Shown: positions 1-10,205, numbered from the stretch's first letter. The stretch is DNA of 64,000 bases from Brevibacillus laterosporus LMG 15441 (GCF_000219535.2 NZ_CP007806.1:2886501-2950500), one strand, 5' to 3'. Notes: generated by a model not told the origin, from the sequence alone. Made by a program: numbers and translations.

Positions 1-423
1 ATGAACGTAATCTCTATTACGGGAGTTATGTCTTGGGATGTAGGAAATGTTTGAGGAAAAATCGTAAGTTATGAAGAGGAACCATCATGATGTGAAAGAT
101 TTTTTGTTTATGGATAAAGTTAATACATATGCACCATCACCTCTTTGTTCAAGGATAATTGAAACGGTAGTATGCTACCATAATTAGCCTCCTCTCTTTA
201 TACATAACATATTTTTCAGCAAAAAACGTGAAACTACTGTATATAGCACAATCGCATATTTCACAAAAATATATTTTAATAACAAATAAACATTCGAAAC
301 TTATTATAACATATCAGTATTATTCTTCCATCTGTTTTTTTGTAAATTTTATGAACTTCACTTAATATCTCAATGAATCCTAAGATGAAAAGATGTAGAA
401 ATCCTAAACATGATCGCACTGTA
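1..423. other. gene-poor left edge
   Basis: No gene can be supported here. On the plus strand a frame is open from base 1 to a TGA at 52-54 and could be the tail of a gene entering from the left. On the minus strand a good ribosome binding site (GAGGAGG) precedes a ten-codon frame (149-181) starting MVAYYRFNYP, which stops at once. It may be a leader peptide or a gene start lost by mutation. The rest is AT-rich. Confidence 0.3.
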
Positions 424-2214
424 TTAGTAGATCGTGATAGCTTCGTTAGAATTGTTTTCCTCTGCAAATAAACGTTGGTACGGGCCTTCTTTCGCTTTTA
501 TCTCATTAGGTGATCCATGATCCACAATAGCCCCCTGTTCCATCACAAAAATGACATCTGCAATTTCTGCTGTTTGCCTTTGATGTGTTACGATCATCAC
601 CGTACGTTGCCCCTTTAATGCACGAATCGCTTCCCGCACACATGTTTCTGAATGTGAATCTAGAGCAGACGTAGGCTCATCAAATAAAACAATGGGAGCT
701 TTCGATAGTAAAGCCCGGGCAATGGCAATTCGCTGGCGTTGTCCTCCTGATAAACGTGCCTTGTCCTCTCCAATTCTTGTTTTGTATCCATCAGGTAGCT
801 CCAGTATAAACTCGTGCGCAAATGCCGCCTTAGCTGCTTCAACAAGCTCCTCCATTTCTGCATCTGGTCTCCCGAATCTAATATTTTCTTCAATCGTGCC
901 TTCAAATAAATGCGGCTCCTGAGGAACGTAGGCTATCAATTCCCTCACCTGTGTAAGCGTGTGAGCTTTTACGTTTTTAGCAAAGTAATAAATATCTCCT
1001 TCCGCAGGGGGATAAAATCCTAAAAGCGCTTTTAATAACGTACTTTTACCAGAACCACTTGTTCCGACAACCGCAGTTAGTTCACCGGCCCCAACCGAAA
1101 GAGAAACATGATTTAATACCTGATTCATGCCGCGTTGTAGGACAACATCGTGTAACGAGAATGCCTCGGTAGATGAGCAACTTTTGACATGATTGGACTG
1201 TTTTTCAGATTCTTCACGAGAGATGACCAGATCAATTTGTTCAACAGGGTGATTCAATAGACCATACACTCTAGCTGAGCCCGATAAGGAATGTTGCAGG
1301 GAAGCAATAATTCTGCCAAACTCTAGGAAAATAAACACCATAGTCGTCTGTAACTGCACTAGTTGTCCCAAGACACCTAATTCATTTTTGGTATAGATAA
1401 ACAACCCAACAACTAACATACCGCCGAACATCACAAAACTAAACAAAAAATTGATAGCATCTAATAGCCCTGTCTTAAAACCCTGACTATTTGCGGTTTG
1501 TGTTAGCTCCTTATTTGTATCAGCTAGGTCCTCTCTAACCTTATTCCCGGCAGAAAAGGTTTTAATAATAGGCAATCCTTCTATAAACCCGGCTATCTTT
1601 GCTGTTATTTCTCCCAATGTAGCTTGAAGTCGATCATTTGTCTCCCTCAACGGCTGAACAAACCGAATATTTACAAACGTAATGCCAAGTCCTAGCACGA
1701 TAAAAATGAGAGAGAATCTCCAATCCATGATCAGCATTGTGGTAGTTACCATCACCAAAGTCATCACATTTTGCAAAATATTGCGCATACTTTCTCCATA
1801 TGCCTCTTCCATGTTGTGTGCATCGTTAATGATACGTGATACCATTTCACCAGGATGATTAGCTTCAAAATAAGAAACGGGCAGTTTGGTAAGATGTTCG
1901 TACAGCGTTACTCTAATATCGGCCATCGTCTTTTTTATGATTCGTTGCAGACTATAGTGAATAAAAGGAACTGCTGCACTAAAAAAAAGAAAGGTTAGAC
2001 TTATCAGGATGGAGGATCGAACCAATGACTCTACGCTGCCATTTACTGATGCCGTAATTAGTTCGTTGAGCGCAAAGCTGATCGCGACTGGTAATGCCCC
2101 CATGATGGTGCAGTCAGCCAGCAAAGCGAACAGATAAGCCCGCCGTCGTGATTTTAGAAATATTAGCATATCCTTCCATTCTAAATAGGCCTTTTGAAGT
2201 CCGTGTAATCCCAT
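424..2214 (-). CDS. ABC exporter half-transporter, ATP-binding/permease protein
   Basis: A 596-residue fused exporter subunit: a six-helix membrane domain in about the first 320 residues, then a nucleotide-binding domain. Walker A (GTSGSGKST) is near residue 382, the LSGGQRQR signature near 486 and Walker B with catalytic Glu (LFDEPTSALD) near 505. It follows the next ABC gene on the same strand by 14 bases, so the two are very probably co-transcribed and form a heterodimer of the multidrug or peptide exporter class. Both halves keep a consensus catalytic Glu, unlike many heterodimers with one degenerate site, so homodimers are also possible. The substrate cannot be read from sequence. Confidence 0.9.
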   Translation of the reverse strand: MGLHGLQKAYLEWKDMLIFLKSRRRAYLFALLADCTIMGALPVAISFALNELITASVNGSVESLVRSSILISLTFLFFSAAVPFIHYSLQRIIKKTMADIRVTLYEHLTKLPVSYFEANHPGEMVSRIINDAHNMEEAYGESMRNILQNVMTLVMVTTTMLIMDWRFSLIFIVLGLGITFVNIRFVQPLRETNDRLQATLGEITAKIAGFIEGLPIIKTFSAGNKVREDLADTNKELTQTANSQGFKTGLLDAINFLFSFVMFGGMLVVGLFIYTKNELGVLGQLVQLQTTMVFIFLEFGRIIASLQHSLSGSARVYGLLNHPVEQIDLVISREESEKQSNHVKSCSSTEAFSLHDVVLQRGMNQVLNHVSLSVGAGELTAVVGTSGSGKSTLLKALLGFYPPAEGDIYYFAKNVKAHTLTQVRELIAYVPQEPHLFEGTIEENIRFGRPDAEMEELVEAAKAAFAHEFILELPDGYKTRIGEDKARLSGGQRQRIAIARALLSKAPIVLFDEPTSALDSHSETCVREAIRALKGQRTVMIVTHQRQTAEIADVIFVMEQGAIVDHGSPNEIKAKEGPYQRLFAEENNSNEAITIY

Positions 2215-2228
2215 TGTATTCCTCCCAT

Positions 2229-4022
2229 TTATTTCACTGAAAGGCTAGGCTGTATGAGATAGTGATCCTGAACCTGTGGATCGTAGAGCTTTCGATACAA
2301 TCCGTTTGCCTTCATTAATTCGCGATGGGTTCCCCGTTCTACAATATTTCCACGATCCAACACCCAGATTTCATCACAATGTCGAATGGAAGAAAAACGA
2401 TGTGCCACCATCACAACGGTCTTTTTTTCTAAAAGCTTTTTAAGTCCTTCTTGGAACAAAAGCTCTGATTGAGCATCCAAAGCCGAAGTAGGCTCGTCCA
2501 TGATAATAAAGGGCGCATTCTTTATAAAGGCGCGGGCAATGGCTATCCGTTGTTTTTGACCACCAGATAATTGGAAGCCTCCCTCACCCACAACAGTTTG
2601 ATAACCCTGAGACAATCCGGAAATAAATTCATGTGCATTCGCTAGTTTAGCTGCTTCTACAATTTCTCCAAGGGTTGCATTTTCTTTTCCAAAGGCAATA
2701 TTTTCTGCAATCGACTTAGAAAACAAAAAGACATCCTGTGGGACATACGCAATAAAGGATCGAAGCGAAGCGATATCCCAATATTGTGAATAAGAATTAT
2801 CGCCTTTGACCCGGAAGTGTCCCGTATTTGGAACATAAAGGCCGCAAAGTAGTTTCACAATCGTTGATTTTCCGCCTCCGCTTGGCCCAACAATCGCGAT
2901 ATGCCTGCCCGTTTTTAGCTCAAAATTTAAATGATGTAACACGGGAGGTTTTTGTTCATCATATGTAAAGGAAATTTGATTGAATTGTAAACAAAAATCT
3001 TTCGCTACATGATCCTTAGGTATCTCTGTGGGAATGATTTCCTCTTCAGGTAAAGACAGAATCTCCCCCGTACGTCTATACGATCCTAATGCTTGTTGAA
3101 ATTGAATGATTAACTCGGGAAGCACTGAGACTGGCTGTATAATATGTCCCAAGAAATAAATAAAGGCGATTAACTCCGCTGGTTTCAATTCCTGATGGGC
3201 AATTAGATAAGCTCCAAACAGAATACAAAACACCAGCGGACTTGACATAAATATAATATGCAGCGGATTTAACCAAGCATGTCTGCGTTCAATTTTTAAA
3301 TTCAGATGTAGCATTTGTTCAATTGCCGTTTTGAATCTTCGAAAGAAAGCTTCATATAAATGAAACACTTTAATGATTGGAATTCCTGAGATAGTATCTT
3401 TCATAATAGAGGCTGTACGACCGACCTGCTGTTGTAGTTCGTAGGAGTAGGCATTAAGAGGTTTGCTTATCATAGCTGCAAAAAGTAATGCAAATGGAAC
3501 CAAAGACAAGCTAAAAAGGATAAGTTTCCAGCTAATCAAGAAAAGGTAGACAAAAGCAGCGATAAACATGAGAGGCTCAATGATTAGTTTTGGAAAGTGT
3601 TCAGTCAAAAATCGTTGTACAATCGTTAAATCATTGGAGAATCGGGATAAAAGATCCCCAGTGCTGTATTTTTCTACAGAGGCAAAGGAAGCACGCTCTA
3701 ATTTTTCGGCAAAGCGATTTCGCAAATCTCTGATAATGGAAGCACTAAATTTCGTAGACAACCATTTCACAAAAAAGTGAGCAATCATCCCGATCATGAC
3801 ACAAATCCCAAACACATACAATAAAGTGCTCATATGATCCTGAGTGTCAACGATAGAATACGAAACCATCTGCTGAATATTGTATCCAATCACAACTTCT
3901 ACAAGAACAGCTACAATGCTACAGATCACAATTAGTACCAATAAATACCAATATGTAAAAATTGTTGCTACTATTTTTCCCCACATTGATTCTTGTAATT
4001 GACTACGTATTCTTTTTATCAA
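2229..4022 (-). CDS. ABC exporter half-transporter, ATP-binding/permease protein
   Basis: A 597-residue ABC exporter subunit and the first gene of the two-gene unit. Membrane helices fill about residues 20-320. The ATPase part shows GPSGGGKST near residue 379, LSGGQKQR near 483 and MDEPTSALD just after. Length and order are typical of type IV ABC exporters such as the BmrC/BmrD or YheH/YheI pairs. Start: ATG with upstream GGGGAGAG. The 600 bases upstream contain no regulator gene. Exported substrate unknown; drug, lipid or peptide export are all compatible. Confidence 0.9.
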   Translation of the reverse strand: MIKRIRSQLQESMWGKIVATIFTYWYLLVLIVICSIVAVLVEVVIGYNIQQMVSYSIVDTQDHMSTLLYVFGICVMIGMIAHFFVKWLSTKFSASIIRDLRNRFAEKLERASFASVEKYSTGDLLSRFSNDLTIVQRFLTEHFPKLIIEPLMFIAAFVYLFLISWKLILFSLSLVPFALLFAAMISKPLNAYSYELQQQVGRTASIMKDTISGIPIIKVFHLYEAFFRRFKTAIEQMLHLNLKIERRHAWLNPLHIIFMSSPLVFCILFGAYLIAHQELKPAELIAFIYFLGHIIQPVSVLPELIIQFQQALGSYRRTGEILSLPEEEIIPTEIPKDHVAKDFCLQFNQISFTYDEQKPPVLHHLNFELKTGRHIAIVGPSGGGKSTIVKLLCGLYVPNTGHFRVKGDNSYSQYWDIASLRSFIAYVPQDVFLFSKSIAENIAFGKENATLGEIVEAAKLANAHEFISGLSQGYQTVVGEGGFQLSGGQKQRIAIARAFIKNAPFIIMDEPTSALDAQSELLFQEGLKKLLEKKTVVMVAHRFSSIRHCDEIWVLDRGNIVERGTHRELMKANGLYRKLYDPQVQDHYLIQPSLSVK

Positions 4023-4651
4023 GTTGTTCTCTCCCCAAGATTTCCCTGATTTTTGTTACCTGTAAATAAGAGTACACTATTTTTTAGCAGTTGTTTAGTT
4101 AATTTTTTACAAACCTTCTTCAAATTTTAAATTAAGCAATTTTTTATACCTACCCTTCTTTCCTTTCAAAAAGGTTTATTGGTAAAAAATAGTTACCTAA
4201 TGTTAGTAATGTTGCATAGTCGTAAAGTTGGCTAACTCAGATTAAGGGGAGGATGTTGGCAAAGAAGGTTTACTTATCGTGCCTATGCTGTTTCATTATC
4301 TAAAATTTGATTCTCTCGGTCATGAGCCTTTTTGTCACAAATTATACTGGCTTCATCCAGTTGAAGTAGAACAGATTATAGAAGATAACGAAAAAGAACA
4401 GTTTATCAAGCTTCTTCGCTATCAAGCATGAGTGCTGAACAGATTTGTCACACATAAAATCTTGCTCGTATTGCAGGTCATCATGGAAAGCTGTAACGCC
4501 CGGAAAAAAGTGGCAGTCTACTCGTAACAAAATAAGCTAAGATGCCAAAAAAAGCCCGGCCATCATACCAAGCTTCTCGACGTGAACAAACTCTCATTTC
4601 TTTATGACCTGTTATGGGTTTGTTTTTATATTGCATGCTTTAAACCATTCT
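4023..4651. other. intergenic region with a possible gene scrap
   Basis: No intact gene. On the plus strand GGGGAGG precedes ATG at 4252, but that frame (MLAKKVYLSC...) stops after 17 codons. One base shift away, a frame from about 4257 to 4431 reads like protein (…LHPVEVEQIIEDNEKEQF…) and ends in TGA. This could be a small frameshifted gene, but no family was recognised. The promoter for the minus-strand ABC genes should lie in 4030-4140; no convincing -35/-10 pair was settled on. Confidence 0.25.
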
Positions 4652-4852
4652 TTACTTATAAAAGAAATAAAAGAAAATTCCCAAAAAAATAACGGTGCAT
4701 ATGACGTAAAACATTGTTAATCTGGTCAAATTTCTTTTTGTCTTCGTACCATAATTATGATCCTTTGGCTTTATCCCTACCAGGATAGTCCCAATGGCAG
4801 CTACCAATACGATCAAAAAAATGAAAGGTATGAGATAAGTCATTCGTTTCAA
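4652..4852 (-). CDS. small two-helix membrane protein, function unknown
   Basis: A 66-residue protein with two hydrophobic segments (about residues 5-25 and 44-64) separated by a basic loop with KPKDHNYGTKTKRN. Such short membrane proteins are common in Bacillales and this one resembles no named family that I recognise. The start ATG is preceded by an AAAGAG stretch. Just upstream on the same strand (4875-5030) is a hydrophilic open frame ending …DGRDYYDHEL without a convincing start, possibly the remnant of a neighbouring gene. Confidence 0.5.
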   Translation of the reverse strand: MKRMTYLIPFIFLIVLVAAIGTILVGIKPKDHNYGTKTKRNLTRLTMFYVICTVIFLGIFFYFFYK

Positions 4853-5077
4853 CTCTTTCTGCCGTTTTATTTATCATAACTCATGATCGTAATAGTCGCG
4901 ACCATCCACTTTCCGTTTATTTTGCCCATCCAGTTGATTAAGCTTGTGATTACTTGTTTGATTTCTTTTGCTTCTATTGTTAATAGATCGAGTCTGACCA
5001 CCAAAAACGATGGAAAGACGCCCTGCCTTAGCTATATAATTGAAAAGAGGAAATGTTGAATGAAAGGGGTAGATTAT

Positions 5078-5566
5078 ATGATACTGAAAGACGATTTACT
5101 ATCAAATTTCGAAGGTGTTCGTAAACGAACCTTGAAATCTTTAGCGGTAATACCTGAGCAAGTCATCGATTGGCGTCCAGACGATCACAAATTTTCTTTT
5201 GGTGATATCGTCCGGCATTTGGGCTCTGCAGAATTAATGTTTTATCATGCGATTATACATAATGAATGGAAGTACTGCGGGCATGAACCCGATAAGGGGC
5301 CGAGTATGGAGGAAGCTATTCGTTATTTACAGAATTGTCACAATACTGTTCTGACAGGTCTTCATCAGTTAGAGCCTGAGCAACTAACCAGGAAGGTGAA
5401 AAACCTCTTAGGCTATGAAGTCAGTGCCTGGAGAATCATAATGGCAATGGCTGAACATGAAATTCATCATCGAGGTCAGCTTTCTGTATACATGCAGGTA
5501 AATCATATTGATCCCCCACAAATATTCGGCTTGAAAATCGAGCAAGTCCCTGACCCAAGAGATTAG
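5078..5566 (+). CDS. DinB-family protein
   Basis: A 162-residue DinB/YfiT-like four-helix bundle protein. The fold's three metal-ligand histidines can be proposed in GDIVRHLGS, in the FYHA helix and in the C-terminal AEHEIHHRGQ motif, which is the most characteristic part. Members act as thiol-dependent metal enzymes such as bacillithiol transferases, or are of unknown function. An upstream in-frame ATG at 5060 exists, but the ATG at 5078 has AAAGGGG at good spacing and gives the usual N-terminus (MILKDDLL). Single gene with no operon partner. Exact substrate not predictable. Confidence 0.8.
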   Translation: MILKDDLLSNFEGVRKRTLKSLAVIPEQVIDWRPDDHKFSFGDIVRHLGSAELMFYHAIIHNEWKYCGHEPDKGPSMEEAIRYLQNCHNTVLTGLHQLEPEQLTRKVKNLLGYEVSAWRIIMAMAEHEIHHRGQLSVYMQVNHIDPPQIFGLKIEQVPDPRD

Positions 5567-5759
5567 AAAGTGTTATTTCTTAATAATCTGATACCCTCGT
5601 AGAAAAATAACGAAATGAAAAATTGAGGTTGCTATAGCATTGGTCTTCTCCATCTCATAAAAAAAGACATTCCCACCAGTGCAATTACAGCCTACTGCGG
5701 AAACGTCCTTTGTTAAACCATATAAGTTGATAAAATGACAGCACATTCCTAGCCCCAAT

Positions 5760-7142
5760 TCATCTTGTAACCTCTTCATCAAACAAGCTCTCACTTACCT
5801 GCTCTAGCTTTTTCTCTAAGCGCAAAAGCCTTTTTTCATACATTTCGCGTTCTGATTTATTCCTTTGCCGCAGATATGACGTTTTCTTTTGCCAGCGCTC
5901 GAAGGCCATTTTGGTATACGCATATGCCTTGTCATATTCTTTTAATTGATGCTCACAAATCTTGGCTGCCTCGATACAAATCTCTTCAGTACCCCATTCT
6001 TTGTCCTGTAAGCAGGCGTCATAGCAATAAAGAGCCTTACCCCATTCCTTTTGACGCTTAAATATATGTCCTAGCGCAGCTTTTGCCCGCCCAGCATAAG
6101 GATGCTTGCTACGAGCCACTTCCTTGTAATGTGACAGAGCCAATTGCTCTGATCCGATCGCCTCATACCAGCGTGCCACTTCATATCGCTCTTCCATAGA
6201 CATCGTAACAGACTCTACAGACAACAGCATATAAGAGATATGAATATAGAGGGTAATAAGGGATAGTACATCCACTTCATTATGCTGAAGCACACCAGCA
6301 ATATGTTCTGGATTCTGCTCTCTGACGTATTCAAAATATAGCATTGGGGCTAGTGAGCCAGGTATGTCTTCCAAGCGCCTGATTCCTAGCTTTTGTTGTT
6401 CTACGATCGACAAGCGACAAGAAACGAGTTCATTTTTCCATAGTCTTCTCGCCCCATGCAACAAATCGATGTGACCAAACACAGGTAAGGCTGGCACATC
6501 GTTTCGTACCAGCGTATGTCGTGTTTTTACCTGAGGCCAATCAAACGCTTTTCCATTATAGGTGACAAGTTGCTTGGATTCTTTTACATCGGCTAAAAAT
6601 GACTGATACAACGTAATTTCCGAAAAAGGATCGGTTAAAAAATGCTGACGAACGACCACCTCGTCCTGTTCCCATTTACTATAACCCAATAAGAAGATGG
6701 TATTACCCACCCCACCATGTAAACCAGTTGTTTCTGTATCAAAGAATAGTAAATCCTCTGGGCGTTTGTTAGCAGCAGACAGAGGATGCTCCATGCCGCT
6801 TTCGTTCCATTTGTCAATAACATCAAGTAACGCCGAAAATTCATAGTTCCCATGAATCATGTCTAAGGGATAACGAACTTCTCGTACCATAGCGTACTCC
6901 TCTTCGCCAAAGAATGGTTTGGCTTGAAGACGTCGCCACGTATCTGCATAAGGTATCTGGATTTGAGGTGATTCATAAACGCTTCGTTTACAGTCCGACT
7001 GCTCGGGTCTTTGTAAGCTGGAAGCGGATATATCACTCTGTTGTTTGGGCTCTGCCTGCTTTTCCTGCCGATCTGCTTGCTCGTTATTACTTTCGAGTGT
7101 CAGATGCTTTTTCATTCGTTGCAATTTATTTTTAAGAGACAA
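5760..7142 (-). CDS. mrfB: DnaQ-like exonuclease of the MrfB/YprB family
   Basis: A 460-residue protein. After a polar N-terminal tail of about 90 residues comes an RNase H-like exonuclease domain: motif I FFDTETTGL (about residue 134, the DxE metal ligands), motif II YNGKAFDWP (about 194) and motif III HNEVDVLSL (about 285). The last 150 residues are TPR-like helices (ASP/LHYKEVAR, ALYCYDACL repeats) and a basic C-terminus. In Bacillus subtilis MrfB acts with the MrfA helicase in repair of mitomycin C damage independent of UvrABC. Here the start overlaps the end of mrfA by 11 bases, so they are translationally coupled. Confidence 0.9.
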   Translation of the reverse strand: MSLKNKLQRMKKHLTLESNNEQADRQEKQAEPKQQSDISASSLQRPEQSDCKRSVYESPQIQIPYADTWRRLQAKPFFGEEEYAMVREVRYPLDMIHGNYEFSALLDVIDKWNESGMEHPLSAANKRPEDLLFFDTETTGLHGGVGNTIFLLGYSKWEQDEVVVRQHFLTDPFSEITLYQSFLADVKESKQLVTYNGKAFDWPQVKTRHTLVRNDVPALPVFGHIDLLHGARRLWKNELVSCRLSIVEQQKLGIRRLEDIPGSLAPMLYFEYVREQNPEHIAGVLQHNEVDVLSLITLYIHISYMLLSVESVTMSMEERYEVARWYEAIGSEQLALSHYKEVARSKHPYAGRAKAALGHIFKRQKEWGKALYCYDACLQDKEWGTEEICIEAAKICEHQLKEYDKAYAYTKMAFERWQKKTSYLRQRNKSEREMYEKRLLRLEKKLEQVSESLFDEEVTR

Positions 7143-9414
7143 ACGCTACTCCCCCTTGCGCCACTCGCAATAGAGATAGTGCTAGCTCTTTTCCATCCCG
7201 TTCCACATAGCCAATACACGAAGGACATCCCGACGCACATGGACATGAGCTAATCATCTCTTCTGCTTTAGCAAGTATGGTTTCCATCTGGTGATACACC
7301 TGTTCGCTAAGGCCAATGCCACCTGGATATCGGTCATAGAAGAATATCGTTGGTTGATTCGAATGGACAGCTTTTCTCTGCGAGATTACATGCAAATCTT
7401 TCGGATCACACATCACCCATAAAGGAGCAACGTGTTGCAGCACATGTCCTGCCCCAACCAGCCCAAGCTCTACCTCCTCTTGACCAATCGTTTGTAAAAT
7501 AGATTCCGGAAAACTAATCCAAGCTGCATTCGTGTGCAATTCTTCTTCTGGTAAATGTATCGGCCCTGATCCGATGTTCTCATGGGTCTCGAACTTAATT
7601 TTTTTAAAAATCGTAGCCATCGCATTAACCGCTACTTCCCCATAAGCCAATTCAGTCTCGTTCTGCTTCCGTGCAAAATCTGACTCTAGAACCTTTAACT
7701 GGACCGCTACATTCGCATCTGTGTAATAATCGACCTTCACCTCGCGAATATAGGCCTTTTTCTCTTCATAATCCAGCTTTTCTACTTGGTACTGCACCCC
7801 CTGATGCAGATAAATCGCTTCCTCATGCAGCAATGTCATCGAACTGAAACGATCCATTTCTCCAATGACCTTTTCCTGTCCACGCTCGGTAATATCGACA
7901 ATCACCACATTCTCCTGTGAAGCAGAGCGCAAGCTGATGTTATGAGCTGGAAAAGAATCGTTCATCCAGAACCACTTCCCCTTTGAGAAGTGCAAGACCT
8001 GCTCCTCCGTTAAAAATTCTAGAATTTCTGCTATTTCTGCCCGCCCAAAAGTATCTCCTGTCGTAAAAGGCAGTTCATATGCTGCACACTTCATATGATC
8101 CACAAGAATGATTAGATTGTCAGGATTAATACGAGCTGACTCCGGATTTCGTTCAAAGAAATACTCTGGATGCAAAATAATGTACTGGTCAAGTGGAGAA
8201 GAGCTTCCAACCATAACCACGACAGACTCATCCTGCCGACGTCCGGCTCTTCCTGCCTGCTGCCAGGTACTAGCCACGGAACCAGGATATCCTGTAATCA
8301 CACATGCCTGTAATTGGCCAATGTCTACACCTAGCTCTAGTGCATTTGTGCTAACCACCCCGACAATATCACCTTGTCGCAATCCTCGTTCAATTTGTCT
8401 CCTTTGTGTTGGTAAATATCCGCCTCTATAGCCTTGAATTGTTTTGGACCCCAGTTTTTTTCGAATCAGCTCCTGTAAATAGGTCAAAAGTATCTCTACA
8501 CGCACACGGCTTCTCGCAAATAAAATTGTTTGCACTCCATTTGTTAGAAAAGTAGATGCTATGTCCCTTGCTTCTAATGTTGCACTCCTACGAATATTTA
8601 GCTGATGATTTACAATAGGTGGATTGTAAAATATAAAATGCTTCGTTCCTGCCGGAGCTCCATTGTTATCTACAAGTTCCATCTGTTCCTCTGTGATTTG
8701 TTCTGCTAATTGCACTGGATTTGCAATAGTGGCAGAAGTACAAATGAATTGTGGATAAGAACCATAATATGCGCATATACGTTTTAACCGTCTGATCACA
8801 TTGGCAACATGGCTCCCAAATACACCGCGATAGGTGTGTAGCTCATCAATTACCACATATTTCAAATGTTCAAAAAAAGCGACCCATTTCGTATGGTGAG
8901 GCAGGATCGCAGAATGTAGCATGTCCGGGTTTGTAATGACAATATTGCCGGCCTTGCGGACCATTTGCCGTATAGCAGCAGGCGTATCACCATCATAGGT
9001 CTCCGATTTAATGCTTAGTCCCATATCATTGATCAATTCATGTAACTCACTCTTTTGATCCTGAGCCAGGGCTTTAGTAGGAAACATGTATAGTGCCCTC
9101 GCTTGCGCATCATTAGCCAACGTTTGCAAAATTGGCAGGTGGTAGCACAGGCTTTTTCCTGAAGCGGTTGGAGTCACAGCCACAATATGCTTCCCATCCT
9201 GAATATGGCGAAAGGCTGTTGCTTGATGTGTATATAAAGATGAAATCCCTCGTCTACTCAAAGCTTGAGCAATCCGTTCATCTATTTGCTCTGGAAATGG
9301 TACTACCTGTGGATCGCGTGGCGGAATCGTTGTCCAGTTAACGATGTTTTGTTTCATCCGCTCATCAGAACGAAACTCTTCTAAAAGTTCCGCCATGGTT
9401 TTCTTTCGTAACAT
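7132..9414 (-). CDS. mrfA: DEAD/DEAH-box DNA helicase MrfA (YprA)
   Basis: A 760-residue superfamily 2 helicase. Walker A-like TPTASGKS is near residue 80, the DELH box (VIDELHTY) near 188, motif III SATIANP follows, and the C-terminal RecA lobe has QQAGRAGRR. The tail carries a four-cysteine cluster (SSCPCASGCPSCIG, about residue 725), the zinc-binding DUF1998-type module characteristic of MrfA/Hrq1 helicases. It unwinds DNA with its partner exonuclease MrfB, encoded immediately downstream, in repair of interstrand crosslinks and mitomycin adducts (known for B. subtilis). Start ATG is preceded by AAGAGGG. Confidence 0.93.
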   Translation of the reverse strand: MLRKKTMAELLEEFRSDERMKQNIVNWTTIPPRDPQVVPFPEQIDERIAQALSRRGISSLYTHQATAFRHIQDGKHIVAVTPTASGKSLCYHLPILQTLANDAQARALYMFPTKALAQDQKSELHELINDMGLSIKSETYDGDTPAAIRQMVRKAGNIVITNPDMLHSAILPHHTKWVAFFEHLKYVVIDELHTYRGVFGSHVANVIRRLKRICAYYGSYPQFICTSATIANPVQLAEQITEEQMELVDNNGAPAGTKHFIFYNPPIVNHQLNIRRSATLEARDIASTFLTNGVQTILFARSRVRVEILLTYLQELIRKKLGSKTIQGYRGGYLPTQRRQIERGLRQGDIVGVVSTNALELGVDIGQLQACVITGYPGSVASTWQQAGRAGRRQDESVVVMVGSSSPLDQYIILHPEYFFERNPESARINPDNLIILVDHMKCAAYELPFTTGDTFGRAEIAEILEFLTEEQVLHFSKGKWFWMNDSFPAHNISLRSASQENVVIVDITERGQEKVIGEMDRFSSMTLLHEEAIYLHQGVQYQVEKLDYEEKKAYIREVKVDYYTDANVAVQLKVLESDFARKQNETELAYGEVAVNAMATIFKKIKFETHENIGSGPIHLPEEELHTNAAWISFPESILQTIGQEEVELGLVGAGHVLQHVAPLWVMCDPKDLHVISQRKAVHSNQPTIFFYDRYPGGIGLSEQVYHQMETILAKAEEMISSCPCASGCPSCIGYVERDGKELALSLLRVAQGGVAFVS

Positions 9415-9600
9415 GTATTGATCACCCTCTTCTTTTCTATTGTACGTAGAGTGTCAAGGTGAAAAAAGCTCTCTGCCCTTCCTGATATGTGCAGATTTCG
9501 CTGATTAGAAAAAGCTAAAAGCTAACAATCTTTCTCTTCAGACCGATCGCTAGCTTTCAATGAACAATATATTGAGACTCCTCATACTCGACGACAAGGT

Positions 9601-10029
9601 CTATTCTGTCACATTTTTACCCATACCCATTCCGCTTAACACATCTGCTACGGTTTTGTTTGCCAATTCTTGCTCCATCGCCTGCTGGGCACCTAAAAAA
9701 ACATCAGTCAGGGTGTGTTGAATCTGCCTTCCGATTGGACATGCTGGATTGGGCTCCTCATGAATTGCGAATAGCTCATCAGGGCTTTGTACTGCTTTGT
9801 AAACATCAAGAAGAGTTATTTCTTCTGGACTTTTGGTTAACGTCGATCCTGGGGACCCGACCTTAGACTCTATCATTCCTGCTTTTTTTAACATGCTGCT
9901 AATACGGCGAATTACTACAGGATTTGTATTTACACTCCCAGCAATATAAGCTGATGTAGCCTGTCCACAGGGAGTGGAGGCTACTATTGAAAGGATATGA
10001 ATAGCTACTGCAAAACGACTATTTACCAT
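9601..10029 (-). CDS. Rrf2-family transcriptional regulator (YwnA-like)
   Basis: A 142-residue winged-helix regulator. The N-terminal wHTH includes FAVAIHILSIVAS and the recognition region NTNPVVIRRISSMLKKAG. The C-terminal half has only one cysteine in the region where Fe-S sensing members (IscR, NsrR) have three, so it is not expected to bind a cluster in the IscR manner and fits the YwnA subgroup. Single gene; the signal and targets are unknown. Start ATG at 10029 has GGGGG-rich sequence upstream. Confidence 0.85.
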   Translation of the reverse strand: MVNSRFAVAIHILSIVASTPCGQATSAYIAGSVNTNPVVIRRISSMLKKAGMIESKVGSPGSTLTKSPEEITLLDVYKAVQSPDELFAIHEEPNPACPIGRQIQHTLTDVFLGAQQAMEQELANKTVADVLSGMGMGKNVTE

Positions 10030-10092
10030 CTGCGTTTTCCCCCCTATTCTATGATTAGATAGTCGCTACCCCTACTTTATACCTTTTTTGCC

Positions 10093-10199
10093 ACAAAAAA
10101 AACACCTAAAAGATATACCTCAAGGTACATGGAAAGGGTAGCATTCAAACAGACTCTGTCCTTGATGAACATGATCGGTTTCCTTTATCTTTTAGGTGT
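10093..10199 (-). terminator. long-loop intrinsic terminator after pit
   Basis: Starting seven bases after the pit stop codon, a perfect 14-bp inverted repeat (10186-10199 with 10102-10115) encloses a 70-base loop. On the minus strand the distal arm is followed by a run of eight T, so it has the form of an intrinsic terminator. The loop itself contains a short palindrome (TACCTCAAGGTA on the plus strand). Such a long loop is unusual and could include a structured 3' RNA. Confidence 0.6.
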
Positions 10200-10205
10200 A
10201 TTCTT

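Noticed and set aside
424-4022. ABC pair as a lantibiotic/bacteriocin exporter
   Set aside because: There is no N-terminal peptidase C39 domain and no precursor peptide gene next to it.
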